From assembly GCA_002796325.1 (NCBI GenBank), contig PCXA01000001.1, positions 436,752-498,244 of the forward strand: DNA of 61,493 nucleotides, written 5' to 3'. How positions within the stretch are numbered: the first letter of the stretch is position 1; every line of letters starts with the position of its first letter. This stretch comes from Deltaproteobacteria bacterium CG11_big_fil_rev_8_21_14_0_20_47_16 (GTDB taxonomy: Bacteria; UBA10199; GCA-002796325; 1-14-0-20-47-16). The notes below the pieces were generated by a model, which had not been told where the DNA came from, searched no databases, and saw only the letters and a program-made list of their open reading frames with translations. Both the position numbers and the translations under genes were made by a program. Below are positions 18,583-27,305 of the stretch, in pieces.

Positions 18583-18670
18583 AGTGCGGCCCCCCTTAGT
18601 CAAAACTTTATATGATGGCAAATGTTATTCTTGTTGTCTCAGAAGAGTTGCTTTGCTAGGTTGCCGCCCC

Positions 18671-19705
18671 ATGTCACAGCCAAAGTCCATTTTAGTTACA
18701 GGTGGTTGCGGGTTTATTGGTAGCAATTTGGCCGCCCACTACTTAGATAAAGGTTATTCTGTTTCGGTTTTAGACAACTTTTGGCGAGTTGGATCCCGTC
18801 AAAATCTAGAATGGTTGAAAGAGCGTGCTGAAAAATCAAAGGGGACCTTTCAGTTTTATGAAGTCGATCTTCGTGAGCGTTCTTCCGTACAAAATCTGCT
18901 TTCTCAGTTAAAACCCGAAGCGGTATTGCATTTTGCAGGGCAAGTGGCTGCAACAGTGTCAATTCAAGATCCTTACGTTGATTTTTCAATTAATGCTGAA
19001 GGGACGTTCTATCTTTTAGACGCAGTGCGGGAGTCCTGCCCTGAAGCACTCTTTGTATTTGCTTCTACCAATAAGGTTTATGGTGATCTTTCAGTGTTTG
19101 GTGTGGTGGAAGAGGAGACGCGATATACATGTCCAGAGCATCAACGGGGTTTTAATGAAAAAACGCCCCTTGATTTTTATTCACCATATGGATGCTCTAA
19201 AGGTGCTGCAGACCAATATGTGCGTGATTTTGGTCGAATCTATAATATGCACACCGTGGTGTTGCGACTTTCAACAATTTACGGTGGTCGCCAATTTGCC
19301 ACATATGATCAAGGTTGGATCGGTTGGTTTGTAGAGCAAGTAATACGACAAGAGCGTTTTAGTATCTCTGGAAATGGAAAGCAGGTTCGCGATATTTTGC
19401 ATGCGCATGATCTGATTGCGCTAATAGATAGTCTTATGAAAAAGGCAACCACTTTGTCAGGTGAGATTTTTAATATCGGTGGTGGTATTGATAACAGTTT
19501 ATCAATACGCGAATTAATTTCATATTTGGAAAAAACGTTAGGGTGCAAGGCTGACTCATATCATATTGATGCCCGTAAGGGGGATCAGCCATTTTATGTT
19601 TCCAATATTCAAAAGGCACAGGATAAATTGGAGTGGGTACCCAAAGTTGACAAGTGGGATGGTGTTAACAAGATGATCGAGTGGGTTAACTCAGGGATAA
19701 AATAA
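18671..19705 (+). CDS. rfbE: CDP-paratose 2-epimerase-like extended SDR, 344 aa
   Basis: Rossmann motif TGGCGFIGSNLAAHY and the catalytic YSPYGCSKGAADQYV (YxxxK). The distinctive STNKVYGD, LRLSTIYGGRQFATYDQGWIGWF and GKQVRDILHAHDL segments match CDP-tyvelose epimerases (RfbE/Tyv), which invert C2 of CDP-paratose to give CDP-tyvelose. The neighbouring rfbF-G-H genes make the precursor, which supports the call. The start at 18671 is chosen over the long upstream open frame that runs antisense through rmlA. It is convergent with the next SDR gene, overlapping by 20 bp. C2 specificity rests on resemblance and context. Confidence 0.82.
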   Translation: MSQPKSILVTGGCGFIGSNLAAHYLDKGYSVSVLDNFWRVGSRQNLEWLKERAEKSKGTFQFYEVDLRERSSVQNLLSQLKPEAVLHFAGQVAATVSIQDPYVDFSINAEGTFYLLDAVRESCPEALFVFASTNKVYGDLSVFGVVEEETRYTCPEHQRGFNEKTPLDFYSPYGCSKGAADQYVRDFGRIYNMHTVVLRLSTIYGGRQFATYDQGWIGWFVEQVIRQERFSISGNGKQVRDILHAHDLIALIDSLMKKATTLSGEIFNIGGGIDNSLSIRELISYLEKTLGCKADSYHIDARKGDQPFYVSNIQKAQDKLEWVPKVDKWDGVNKMIEWVNSGIK

Positions 19706-20585
19706 GGGACCGCAAGCCAGATTCTAGTGTAAATTCTGCCTTCCAGCCAAGCTTTTGAATCGCGTCAATATTTGCCACAACTGCCGGGCTATCACCAAGT
19801 CGATTTGGTAGTGCACCAAAGAGGGGTTTGCCTCGTTTGGCAGTGTGACAGGCAAGTGTGATCATTTCTCGTACTGAAGTTCCGACACCGCTTCCGATAT
19901 TAAAATGTTTGCCAGGTGCGAATGGTGAGTTCAGAGCTGCTTTTAACAGGCACATCATTGCGGCTGTGAAGTCGTTTATGTGTAGAAAGTCACGGATTTG
20001 TTCGCCAGATGACAATTTAATGTCAGAATTACTTTGAATTCCGTCTAAAAGTGCACGGAAAAGACCAGTTCGTACATTTGCGCCGTAGACTAAAAAGGGG
20101 CGAGCAATCACAATGGGGAGATTGTGTGTTACAGCATGGCGATAAACGGCTTTGGTAGAAACAAGCTTTGCAAAGCCATATGCCGTTGCGGGGAGGCAGA
20201 CACTGGTTTCTGATTGTGGGGCTGGCGCAAACCCATACTCTTCACCGCTTCCTAAGTGAATAAAGGTCTGAATAGTTTTCCATGAAAGGACATCGAGAAG
20301 ATTTTGAGTGCCGGCACAATGTGAATTAATCAGAGCATCACCATTTGCTATGGACGCATTGGTTGACAGGTATCCGGCTGCATTAATTACCACATCAAAT
20401 GCCTGGTCTTTAAGGGCTGCCTCTAAGGCTTCCTTGTTGCACCAGTCGGTACAAATGTTGTTGCAATGGGGGTGTTTTGTATTTCGGCTTAAGATTGTGA
20501 CATGTTTGCCCTGTGCCAATAGTGCTTCTGAGATTGCACTGCCCAAAAAGCCTGTCCCACCTGCAATCAAAATTCGTTGGCTCAT
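19686..20585 (-). CDS. Extended SDR, probable CDP-paratose/abequose synthase-type reductase, 299 aa
   Basis: An NAD(P)-dependent SDR with AGGTGFLGSAISEALL, NAAGYLSTNAS, HLGSGEEYGFAP and the catalytic YGFAK (YxxxK). The fold and setting suit RfbJ/RfbS (abequose or paratose synthase), which reduces the C4 keto group of CDP-3,6-dideoxyglucoseen-derived intermediates. It is the last gene of the run rfbF-rfbG-rfbH-this gene and overlaps the rfbH stop by 4 bp. Because an RfbE-type epimerase is present, a paratose synthase (RfbS) is the logical reading, but abequose synthase cannot be excluded by eye. Confidence 0.72.
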   Translation of the reverse strand: MSQRILIAGGTGFLGSAISEALLAQGKHVTILSRNTKHPHCNNICTDWCNKEALEAALKDQAFDVVINAAGYLSTNASIANGDALINSHCAGTQNLLDVLSWKTIQTFIHLGSGEEYGFAPAPQSETSVCLPATAYGFAKLVSTKAVYRHAVTHNLPIVIARPFLVYGANVRTGLFRALLDGIQSNSDIKLSSGEQIRDFLHINDFTAAMMCLLKAALNSPFAPGKHFNIGSGVGTSVREMITLACHTAKRGKPLFGALPNRLGDSPAVVANIDAIQKLGWKAEFTLESGLRSLILSLS

Positions 20586-21877
20586 AAATACTTTTTGAAG
20601 AATTGGGTCAGAATATCAATCATGTAAGTTTGCATTTCAGTTGTAATGCCAGGGTATAGCCCGATGCCTAAGCCTTGATCCATTACTTCGTCTGTATGTA
20701 GTAATGGCATTGCTACACGAGTTGGGGCATTTTGGTATGCGGGTTGGCGCAATAAGTTTCCTCCGAAGAGCATGCGTGTTTGAATCCGCTTACTCTCAAG
20801 ATGGGTAACCAGGTCCTGCCGTTTGAAGGGAGCGTTGGGTTTGACACGCATGAAGAACAGGAACCAGCTGGGAGTACTCTTGGGTGTTGGGTGTAGCCAA
20901 TCAATCCACTCTGAATAGGGTGCAAGTGCTTTAACAAATACATCATAATTTTTGCGACGAACTTGAGTGAAGCTTGGCAGCTTTTCCAGCTGCGCAACTC
21001 CGATAGCGGCTTGCATGTCTGTTGGTTTCAAGTTGTATCCGATATGGCTGAAAATATATTTATGGTCATATCCCAGCGGTAATGAGCCTAACTGCCAGTC
21101 AAAGCGCTTATTACATGTATTATCAATGCCTGGAGGGCACCAACAATCCTTGCCCCAGTCGCGCAATGAACCCACAATTCGATCCATCAGACTGTCATTG
21201 GTAAATACACAACCACCTTCGCCTGTTGTCATGTGGTGGGCTGGATACATTGACAATGTGGACAAATCTCCAAAGGCACCTGTCTTTTTGCCGTCATATT
21301 CAGAATCAAGGGCGTCACAGTTGTCTTCAATAAAATAAAGGTTATGTTTGCGACAAATTTCAAGCAGGGGATCTAGATCAAGAACGTTCCCAAGTGTATG
21401 TGCCAAAAATACAGCACGTGTTTTTGGAGAAATTGCTTGTTCAACCCACTCTGGTTTGGGGAGCAGTGTTTGAGGATCCACATCCACAAATACGGGAATG
21501 CATCCATTTTGTAGGATTGGGTTAACAGTGGTGGGGAATCCCGCTGCTGCTGTAATGACTTCGTCGCCGCTCTTCAGCGGTCGTTCCAATTTGGGGCTCA
21601 AGAGTGCTGAGAAGGCTAGTAAATTGGCGGATGAGCCAGAGTTAACCATGCACGCATGCTTAACATTGAGGTGCTCTGCAATCTTTCGCTCAAACTTCCT
21701 GCCCCAAGGGCCCAATGTAAGCCAAAAATCAAGGCTGGCGCTTACTGCATTGCATACCTCAGCCTCATCGTAAATGCGGCCAGCATATGGAACAAGCGTC
21801 TTTCCTGGTATAAATGTCTTTTTTGCCAACTCATTTTTGACATGAGTTGCTGTCATTTCTAAAATTTGTTCTTTCAC
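20582..21877 (-). CDS. rfbH: CDP-4-dehydro-6-deoxyglucose 3-dehydratase (E1), 431 aa
   Basis: A PMP-dependent, aminotransferase-fold enzyme that removes the 3-OH of CDP-4-keto-6-deoxyglucose. The PLP-lysine of ordinary sugar aminotransferases is replaced by His215 in the YPAHHMTTGEGG motif, the hallmark of RfbH/DdhC. Cysteines near CWCPPGIDNTCNKRF match the [2Fe-2S] region of the family. Also visible are VNSGSSANLLAFSAL and the phosphate-binding ITAAAGFPTT. The start is GTG (21877); an ATG 7 codons in is an alternative. The reductase E3 (rfbI/ddhD) that normally pairs with it is not in the window. Confidence 0.94.
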   Translation of the reverse strand: MKEQILEMTATHVKNELAKKTFIPGKTLVPYAGRIYDEAEVCNAVSASLDFWLTLGPWGRKFERKIAEHLNVKHACMVNSGSSANLLAFSALLSPKLERPLKSGDEVITAAAGFPTTVNPILQNGCIPVFVDVDPQTLLPKPEWVEQAISPKTRAVFLAHTLGNVLDLDPLLEICRKHNLYFIEDNCDALDSEYDGKKTGAFGDLSTLSMYPAHHMTTGEGGCVFTNDSLMDRIVGSLRDWGKDCWCPPGIDNTCNKRFDWQLGSLPLGYDHKYIFSHIGYNLKPTDMQAAIGVAQLEKLPSFTQVRRKNYDVFVKALAPYSEWIDWLHPTPKSTPSWFLFFMRVKPNAPFKRQDLVTHLESKRIQTRMLFGGNLLRQPAYQNAPTRVAMPLLHTDEVMDQGLGIGLYPGITTEMQTYMIDILTQFFKKYL

Positions 21878-21894
21878 GATTAAGGCCCTTTTAA

Positions 21895-22971
21895 TTATTG
21901 GACAGCTTTTAGGAACGTGTCCAGATGATGTTGACTAATGGTCATAATGTTTTTTGGATCTTCCAAAAATGTATTATACCATTCCACTGTTTTTTCAATG
22001 CCTTGCTGAAGATCCCAGACAGGTTGCCACCCCAAGTTTTGGGCGGCTTTATCCCAATTTAAAGCAAGTAATGTTGTTTCTTTTAATTGGTTGTTCTGTT
22101 GAGGCTCGACTTCCCACTGACCTTTGCCCCATGTTTCTTGAAGGCTTTGAATAACTTCGCCTGCAGTGAGATGGTCGCTTGTTCTGGGGCCAAAGTTCCA
22201 GTGTCCCGAAAACTTTTCAGGCTCGTCCATTAAATGTGAGGCCAAAAGAATATAGCCCCATAAGCAGTTGAGCACGTGCTGCCAGGGCCTGACGTTTTTG
22301 GGGTGACGCATTTTTAATACATGATTGTTGGTAACAGCTCTGACGAAATCGGGGATAAGTCTGTATTGACCCCAGTCGCCGCCACCAAATACATTACCAG
22401 CGCGTACAGTGCAATATCCCATGCGGGTATTCAAATGTTTAAAGAAGCTATTAAACCATGCTTGCGCTACGATTTCAGTAGCGGCTTTGCTGGCGCTATA
22501 TGGATCATGTCCGCCAAGAGGATCACCTTCACGGTAGCCTTCCGACTTTTCATGATTTTCGTAACACTTGTCGCTTGTGACAACCATTGTCAGCTTTACG
22601 TCGGGAGAATTTCTAACACATTCCAAAACGTTGGCAGTGCCCATCACGTTGGTGGAGAAGGTGCTGAGTGGATTGTGGTAGGACTCTAGCACCATGGGCT
22701 GAGCTGCGAAGTGAAAAACGAGTTCAGGTTTAAATTCAGAAAAGACCTTTTGCATATCTTCCAACGAACGAATGTCGCCACGTCTATCATCAATGCGTGT
22801 GGCTAGTTGGGTAGCATCAAAAAATGAGGGTTTAGTGGGAACATCGATGGAGTAACCGAGCACATTTGCACCCCAATGTGACATCCAAAGGCTAAACCAG
22901 CCGCCTTTAAAGCCTGTGTGACCAGTAACAAGTACTCGTTTGCCTTTAAATTTATTTACCAGAGTTTCCAT
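21895..22971 (-). CDS. rfbG: CDP-glucose 4,6-dehydratase, 358 aa
   Basis: An NAD+-dependent SDR making CDP-4-keto-6-deoxyglucose. It has VTGHTGFKGGWFSLWM (the FKGGW variant is typical of RfbG), FHFAAQPMVLESYHNP, VVTSDKCYEN, the catalytic YSASKAATEIVAQAW and VRAGNVFGGGDWGQYRLIPD. Its length is typical. Its start overlaps the rfbF stop by 16 bp, and it ends 17 bp before rfbH. Confidence 0.95.
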   Translation of the reverse strand: METLVNKFKGKRVLVTGHTGFKGGWFSLWMSHWGANVLGYSIDVPTKPSFFDATQLATRIDDRRGDIRSLEDMQKVFSEFKPELVFHFAAQPMVLESYHNPLSTFSTNVMGTANVLECVRNSPDVKLTMVVTSDKCYENHEKSEGYREGDPLGGHDPYSASKAATEIVAQAWFNSFFKHLNTRMGYCTVRAGNVFGGGDWGQYRLIPDFVRAVTNNHVLKMRHPKNVRPWQHVLNCLWGYILLASHLMDEPEKFSGHWNFGPRTSDHLTAGEVIQSLQETWGKGQWEVEPQQNNQLKETTLLALNWDKAAQNLGWQPVWDLQQGIEKTVEWYNTFLEDPKNIMTISQHHLDTFLKAVQ

Positions 22972-23774
22972 GGGGCTTTTTGGGTCTGCCAGAGTTGATT
23001 GAGGTAGCCGTACTCACGTGGTGTATCCATACACTGCCAAAAACCATCATGGCAGAAGGCTTCAATTTGGTTGTCGTTAGCTGCGTGAATTAAAGGGGCC
23101 TGTTCTAACACCAAGCTCATATCATCACTTAGGTAACGCTTTAAGAAATCACGATGGCACATCATGAATCCGCCGTTGATGTACCCTGCTGACGTCTGGG
23201 GTTTTTCATTAAAGGAACGTACGCTTGTGCCATCAATTTCCATCTCTCCAAAACGACCACTGGGATGTACGGCGCTGATGGTGACAAGCTTGTTGTGTGA
23301 TGTATGAAATTCAACGAGTGCATTGAGGTTAATGTTTGAAAGACCATCACCATATGTCAGCATAAAGTGTTCGTCATTCAAATACTGTCCTGCGCGAAAC
23401 AGTCGGCATCCTGTCATGCTGTCAAGCCCTGTGTGTGCAAGGGTGACTTCCCAACCTTCTTCATTATTGGGTGTGTGAAAGTTTGCTTTGTGCATTTCAC
23501 CCAAAGTCAGTGTGACGTCGCTGTTGTAGGCGCGATAATTGACAAAATAATCCACAAATTTATCTGCTTGGAATCCCAGACATAGAACAAATTTCTTAAA
23601 CCCAAAGTGGGCGTAATACTTCATAATATGCCAAACGATAGGTTTATTCCCAATCGAAAACATTGGTTTTGGCAGGGATTCGCCGACGTCACGTAGACGT
23701 GTTCCGCGGCCACCACAGAGAATGACTACCGGAATGTTTTGAATATTAGAAAGCGCTTTGTTTGAGGGTTGCAT
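22956..23774 (-). CDS. rfbF: Glucose-1-phosphate cytidylyltransferase, 272 aa
   Basis: Makes CDP-glucose from CTP and glucose-1-phosphate, the entry step of CDP-3,6-dideoxyhexoses. It has the nucleotidyltransferase motif VVILCGGRGTRLRDVGESLPKPM, VWHIMKYYAHFG, FMLTYGDGLSNIN and the C-terminal QCMDTPREYGYLNQLW, which is specific to RfbF. The N-terminus carries about 14 extra residues relative to the core. It overlaps rfbG by 16 bp and the upstream GT2 gene by 29 bp, indicating one operon. Confidence 0.95.
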   Translation of the reverse strand: MQPSNKALSNIQNIPVVILCGGRGTRLRDVGESLPKPMFSIGNKPIVWHIMKYYAHFGFKKFVLCLGFQADKFVDYFVNYRAYNSDVTLTLGEMHKANFHTPNNEEGWEVTLAHTGLDSMTGCRLFRAGQYLNDEHFMLTYGDGLSNINLNALVEFHTSHNKLVTISAVHPSGRFGEMEIDGTSVRSFNEKPQTSAGYINGGFMMCHRDFLKRYLSDDMSLVLEQAPLIHAANDNQIEAFCHDGFWQCMDTPREYGYLNQLWQTQKAPWKLW

Positions 23775-24474
23775 GTTTTGCCCTTACTTGAAATGATTTA
23801 AGCTTACGCATTGTTTTGAGGTAAGAAAAAATGAAAGTTAATAAATTGCGCTTTGTTTTTCCCTGATTTCGTCTGTGAAAGGAGCTTGGAATTTCCAGTA
23901 AACGCATGTTGGGATACGCAATGAACAGCTTGATCAAAATTTCTTCGACAATATCAAAATGAGAAGACGTGAGATGAAGCGAACGTAATTGGTTGCCATT
24001 ATATAAGCGGAAACTGTTGGATACGTCAGCTGCAGGAATGTTCAGGTATAGTCGATATGTCCAGTTTAGAATGCGTGACATTAAATAAAGCGGCAAACTG
24101 TTGTCGGTGGTTCCGCCGGCAATGTAGCGAGAGGCAATGATGCAATCTGCATTATTGCGTTCACCCCACATTTTAGGAATGAAGTTTGGATCGTGGGAGC
24201 TGTCCGCATCCATAATGACGATATAGTCACCTGTGCTGGCTTGAATACCAGTGCGGATGGCGTCCCCATAATCGTTGCCACCAGCTCTATTCATATAGCG
24301 AACAGATGGGTGTTGACGGCATATTTCTGGGGTGTCATCTTTTGCCGTTACAGTATCTACTACTAAGATTTCAAATGAGACGTCTAACTTCTTGATAATA
24401 GAAATTATTTTAGGTAAGTTGGCCCGCAAATTAGGACCTTCTTCATAGGCTGGAAAGATGACGGAAAACTGCAT
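23746..24474 (-). CDS. GT2 family glycosyltransferase (dolichol-phosphate mannose synthase-like), 242 aa
   Basis: A soluble GT-A fold enzyme: SVIFPAYEEGPNLRANL at the N-terminus, ILVVDTVTAKDDTPEI, and the metal-binding IVIMDADSSHDPNFI (DxD-like). FDIVEEILIKLF followed by IPSSFHRRNQGKTK matches the DPM1/PpgS branch that builds polyprenyl-phosphate-linked sugars or transfers O-antigen sugars. The start is the ATG at 24474; the open frame upstream has no ribosome site. It heads the minus-strand run into rfbF-G-H. The divergent GT-C gene begins within 20 bp. Confidence 0.83.
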   Translation of the reverse strand: MQFSVIFPAYEEGPNLRANLPKIISIIKKLDVSFEILVVDTVTAKDDTPEICRQHPSVRYMNRAGGNDYGDAIRTGIQASTGDYIVIMDADSSHDPNFIPKMWGERNNADCIIASRYIAGGTTDNSLPLYLMSRILNWTYRLYLNIPAADVSNSFRLYNGNQLRSLHLTSSHFDIVEEILIKLFIAYPNMRLLEIPSSFHRRNQGKTKRNLLTFIFSYLKTMRKLKSFQVRAKHATLKQSAF

Positions 24475-25795
24475 GGGCGGACGACTAATTATAGACCATA
24501 GTATTGTCAAGAGAATACGTGACAACTCTATAGTGCATTTTATTGGCAGGCATATGCTAGCGGTCATTTTATGTGTGTGTGTGTTACCTAGTTTGAAAAA
24601 TTCGGGCCCCAGTACCTATGCGGTTTCAATTTTGCTTTTAGGGATATGGTTAGTTTCCTATAAATACAAGAAAGTGCGTGCCGTGTGCTTGCTGGGATTG
24701 GTTATAACCTTACTGCTAATCCCAATGGGTTTGCGTATTGCGAAGCGATCATCCGGAGTGATGAAAGGTACTCACGACGGATTGCTTCAAACAGAATATG
24801 CGACATCTCTTATTCTTGAGGGGCGTAACCTGTATCATGAGGACACTGCCAAATCTGTTTTCCCGCCACCTCATGATAAACTTAATATTCAGTTCGGTGA
24901 CAAGCATGAGGAAACGATTGTTAATCCGGCTCTTTATCACTTCGTGTATCCGCCATTGTACTTTTTGCAGTTTGTACCTGCCTATTGGATATTTGAGACC
25001 ACTTTTCATTGGTTTGACCTTAGGATTTGTCTTCTTTTGTACCTTATGGCGACCGTATTGCTGATTTGGCGGCAACCACTTGAACATTCATTCAAAACAG
25101 CAATGTGCTTTTTACTCTTCTTAAATCCGTATTTTCTCACTTACTTTATTGAAGGACGAAATGATATTGTTGTGCTCTTTTGGTTGCTTTGGTCATTTCT
25201 TCTATTGCATGAAAGGCGCTATCAGTTTGCTGTATGGACAATTGTTGTAGCGTGTTCAGTAAAGCAAACCGCTTGGATAATTACGCCATTTTTAATGGTG
25301 TATTTACTGCACAACCTTCCGTGGAAAACATGTGTTCGGATGTTTCTATTGCCGGTGGCTCTGGCGCTTTCTATTGTTTTGCCATTTCTGATTTGGGACC
25401 CAAGTGGCTTGTGGATGGACATGATTATGTATCCATCTGGGAAGCTTGCAACGAGTTATCCGGTGAATGGCTATTCCTTGTTGGCGCAGCTTGTTCGTTT
25501 TGGAATTTTATATTCTCCATTGGAATATTACCCAATTTCGTATGTTCAGATTCCATTTTATGTGTTGGTTCTATGGATGACAAATCGAGTACTAGTGCGT
25601 CATTGCACTGTCAGTGCGATGACATTTTGTGCGAGCATTGGCATTGCCGTCTTTTGGTTTTTCTCTAGGTTTTATAACGACAACTATGTGGAATTTACTG
25701 CAAGTATTGTAGTCGTGTCTTGGATGTTTTGGAAGTTAGAACAGAGAAAGTCTCTTTCTTTGCAGGGGTGCGTACCCATAAGTGGTAGTGTATAG
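24458..25795 (+). CDS. Polytopic GT-C (GT87-like) putative mannosyltransferase, 445 aa
   Basis: About 10 hydrophobic helices with a first large loop containing GTHDGLLQTEYATSLILEGRNLY and PPLYFLQFV, the general layout of lipid-linked sugar GT-C enzymes such as GT87. FIEGRNDIVVLFWLLWSF and ACSVKQTAWIITPF are the next conserved-looking blocks. The start is uncertain: the ATG at 24458 would overlap the divergent GT2 gene, whereas 24473 and 24554 are in-frame alternatives, the latter just before the first helix. The 3' end overlaps the next, opposite-strand gene by 101 bp. Specific role unknown; probably O-antigen or glycan assembly. Confidence 0.7.
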   Translation: MTENCMGGRLIIDHSIVKRIRDNSIVHFIGRHMLAVILCVCVLPSLKNSGPSTYAVSILLLGIWLVSYKYKKVRAVCLLGLVITLLLIPMGLRIAKRSSGVMKGTHDGLLQTEYATSLILEGRNLYHEDTAKSVFPPPHDKLNIQFGDKHEETIVNPALYHFVYPPLYFLQFVPAYWIFETTFHWFDLRICLLLYLMATVLLIWRQPLEHSFKTAMCFLLFLNPYFLTYFIEGRNDIVVLFWLLWSFLLLHERRYQFAVWTIVVACSVKQTAWIITPFLMVYLLHNLPWKTCVRMFLLPVALALSIVLPFLIWDPSGLWMDMIMYPSGKLATSYPVNGYSLLAQLVRFGILYSPLEYYPISYVQIPFYVLVLWMTNRVLVRHCTVSAMTFCASIGIAVFWFFSRFYNDNYVEFTASIVVVSWMFWKLEQRKSLSLQGCVPISGSV

Positions 25796-27236
25796 GGCCA
25801 ACGTCACAGGAAATATTTTGAAATGTACCTTGGTCAAATTGATGTCTTAAAGCATTGCCATGGTCAAATCTCTGTAAAAAATGTGAATCTTTAGATGTAA
25901 CAACGTAATTGATGCTTCGTGCAATTCCTTCCCATGGCTTTGTGTATCGTGCGAAATCGCTATATCTACGGATGTCTAAGTCATTTCTTTTTATAGATAA
26001 CTCAACTGAGGGGTCTGGATAGGCTAGAACATAAAGTTTAGCACCGAGTGGGATATTATTTGATAAACACTGAACGCTACTTTGATATGCTGGCCAGTTA
26101 AATAAGTATTTGGCAACATAACTGTCAAAGAAGATGCTATATGTGAGTGATGAAATGACTATGCTTGCGAGAATGATTCGAAAATTCCAATTAAGATGCG
26201 GCACTAGGTCCTTCCATAATGCTACAGTAACTACCGAAAAGTAGAAAATCATGTAAGGTGTGTAAGAAACAAATGATGTCCCAATACAGATAGATATCCA
26301 TACTGCAATTGCTTGCTGGGTCCGATGGGTTAATTGGATTTTCTGACGCCATTTGATGATAAGTCCGGTAATGGCTGTAATAAGAGATAAGTGAAAAACG
26401 ACAGGCAACCAGCGGGGGACGATATTTGATTCTGTATAAATAGTAGATGATGGGAAGAAGAGTGGTTGTAAAAAATGCTGTAAAAAATTGAGTATGGAGT
26501 GAGATGTGTTTGTGTGAAGCCGGTTGTTAAGTACTTGAATTTTAAAACTATTTATGTTTGACAGTATGTACCAAGTATAGGGCGTCATGAAAATGAATGT
26601 GCTTAGTAAAATGTATAGGCCCAGGCGGGCACGTCTTTTGAGTGTATTCTCAGAAATCCAACATTCGTAGATCACAAATGGGATAAAAAAGATGGAGAAG
26701 TAGTGCGTTTGTGCGGCTAGCGCCAATAAAAGGCCCGTTAGTATACAAGTGGATATATAATGGGACCTGTTATAGTTGCAAAGAACTCTCCAAATCCAGC
26801 TTAGGATATAGACGTTGAGCCATTCTGGGCGAATAAGGTTGGCTGAGTGGATGACTAAAGGGTTAAAGGTAATAAGGCACAGTAAATACCATTCATGTCC
26901 GCGAAGTTGTAAAATTCGACCAATATTGTAGCAGCTGAGCAAAACAAGCAGATAGTTTGTTACAACGAGGATTCGGCTGTCGGTTGTCCCAAATAGTTTG
27001 AACATTAGCAAATGGAGTAGTGAGTATATGGGGCCGTTATCAAAGTTAGCTTGAAGATATGCTGGATCAAAGTCAGAGAAAATGCTGCAACGAAAGAGGT
27101 GGGTCTTTAGAAAGTCCCGCATGATGCTGTCATACATGATGGCATCCGGCCACATGGGGGTTGGAAAATGTGTGGCAATGACTACCAAAAATGGGAGGCA
27201 GAGTAGTAATCCGATGGTAAGTGTCGAAGATTTCAT
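25695..27236 (-). CDS. Polytopic GT-C (GT39-like) putative glycosyltransferase, 513 aa
   Basis: About 10 hydrophobic helices. The first periplasmic loop has TPMWPDAIMYDSIMRDFLKTHLF (acidic, like the DxD/ExD of GT39-type enzymes) and FDNGPIYSLLHLLMFKLFG, followed by helices and a soluble C-terminal domain. It is AT-richer than its neighbours by inspection, and its 3' end runs 101 bp antisense into the GT-C gene on the plus strand. It lies divergent from the histidine kinase gene that opens the Pel cluster, with a 69-bp spacer. Substrate unknown. Confidence 0.72.
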   Translation of the reverse strand: MKSSTLTIGLLLCLPFLVVIATHFPTPMWPDAIMYDSIMRDFLKTHLFRCSIFSDFDPAYLQANFDNGPIYSLLHLLMFKLFGTTDSRILVVTNYLLVLLSCYNIGRILQLRGHEWYLLCLITFNPLVIHSANLIRPEWLNVYILSWIWRVLCNYNRSHYISTCILTGLLLALAAQTHYFSIFFIPFVIYECWISENTLKRRARLGLYILLSTFIFMTPYTWYILSNINSFKIQVLNNRLHTNTSHSILNFLQHFLQPLFFPSSTIYTESNIVPRWLPVVFHLSLITAITGLIIKWRQKIQLTHRTQQAIAVWISICIGTSFVSYTPYMIFYFSVVTVALWKDLVPHLNWNFRIILASIVISSLTYSIFFDSYVAKYLFNWPAYQSSVQCLSNNIPLGAKLYVLAYPDPSVELSIKRNDLDIRRYSDFARYTKPWEGIARSINYVVTSKDSHFLQRFDHGNALRHQFDQGTFQNISCDVGPIHYHLWVRTPAKKETFSVLTSKTSKTRLQYLQ

Positions 27237-27305
27237 GATAAATGTTTTACTTTTTGGGTGCTTATACTAAGTGCTTCAGGAATTCAACCGTATTGGAGCT
27301 GATCT

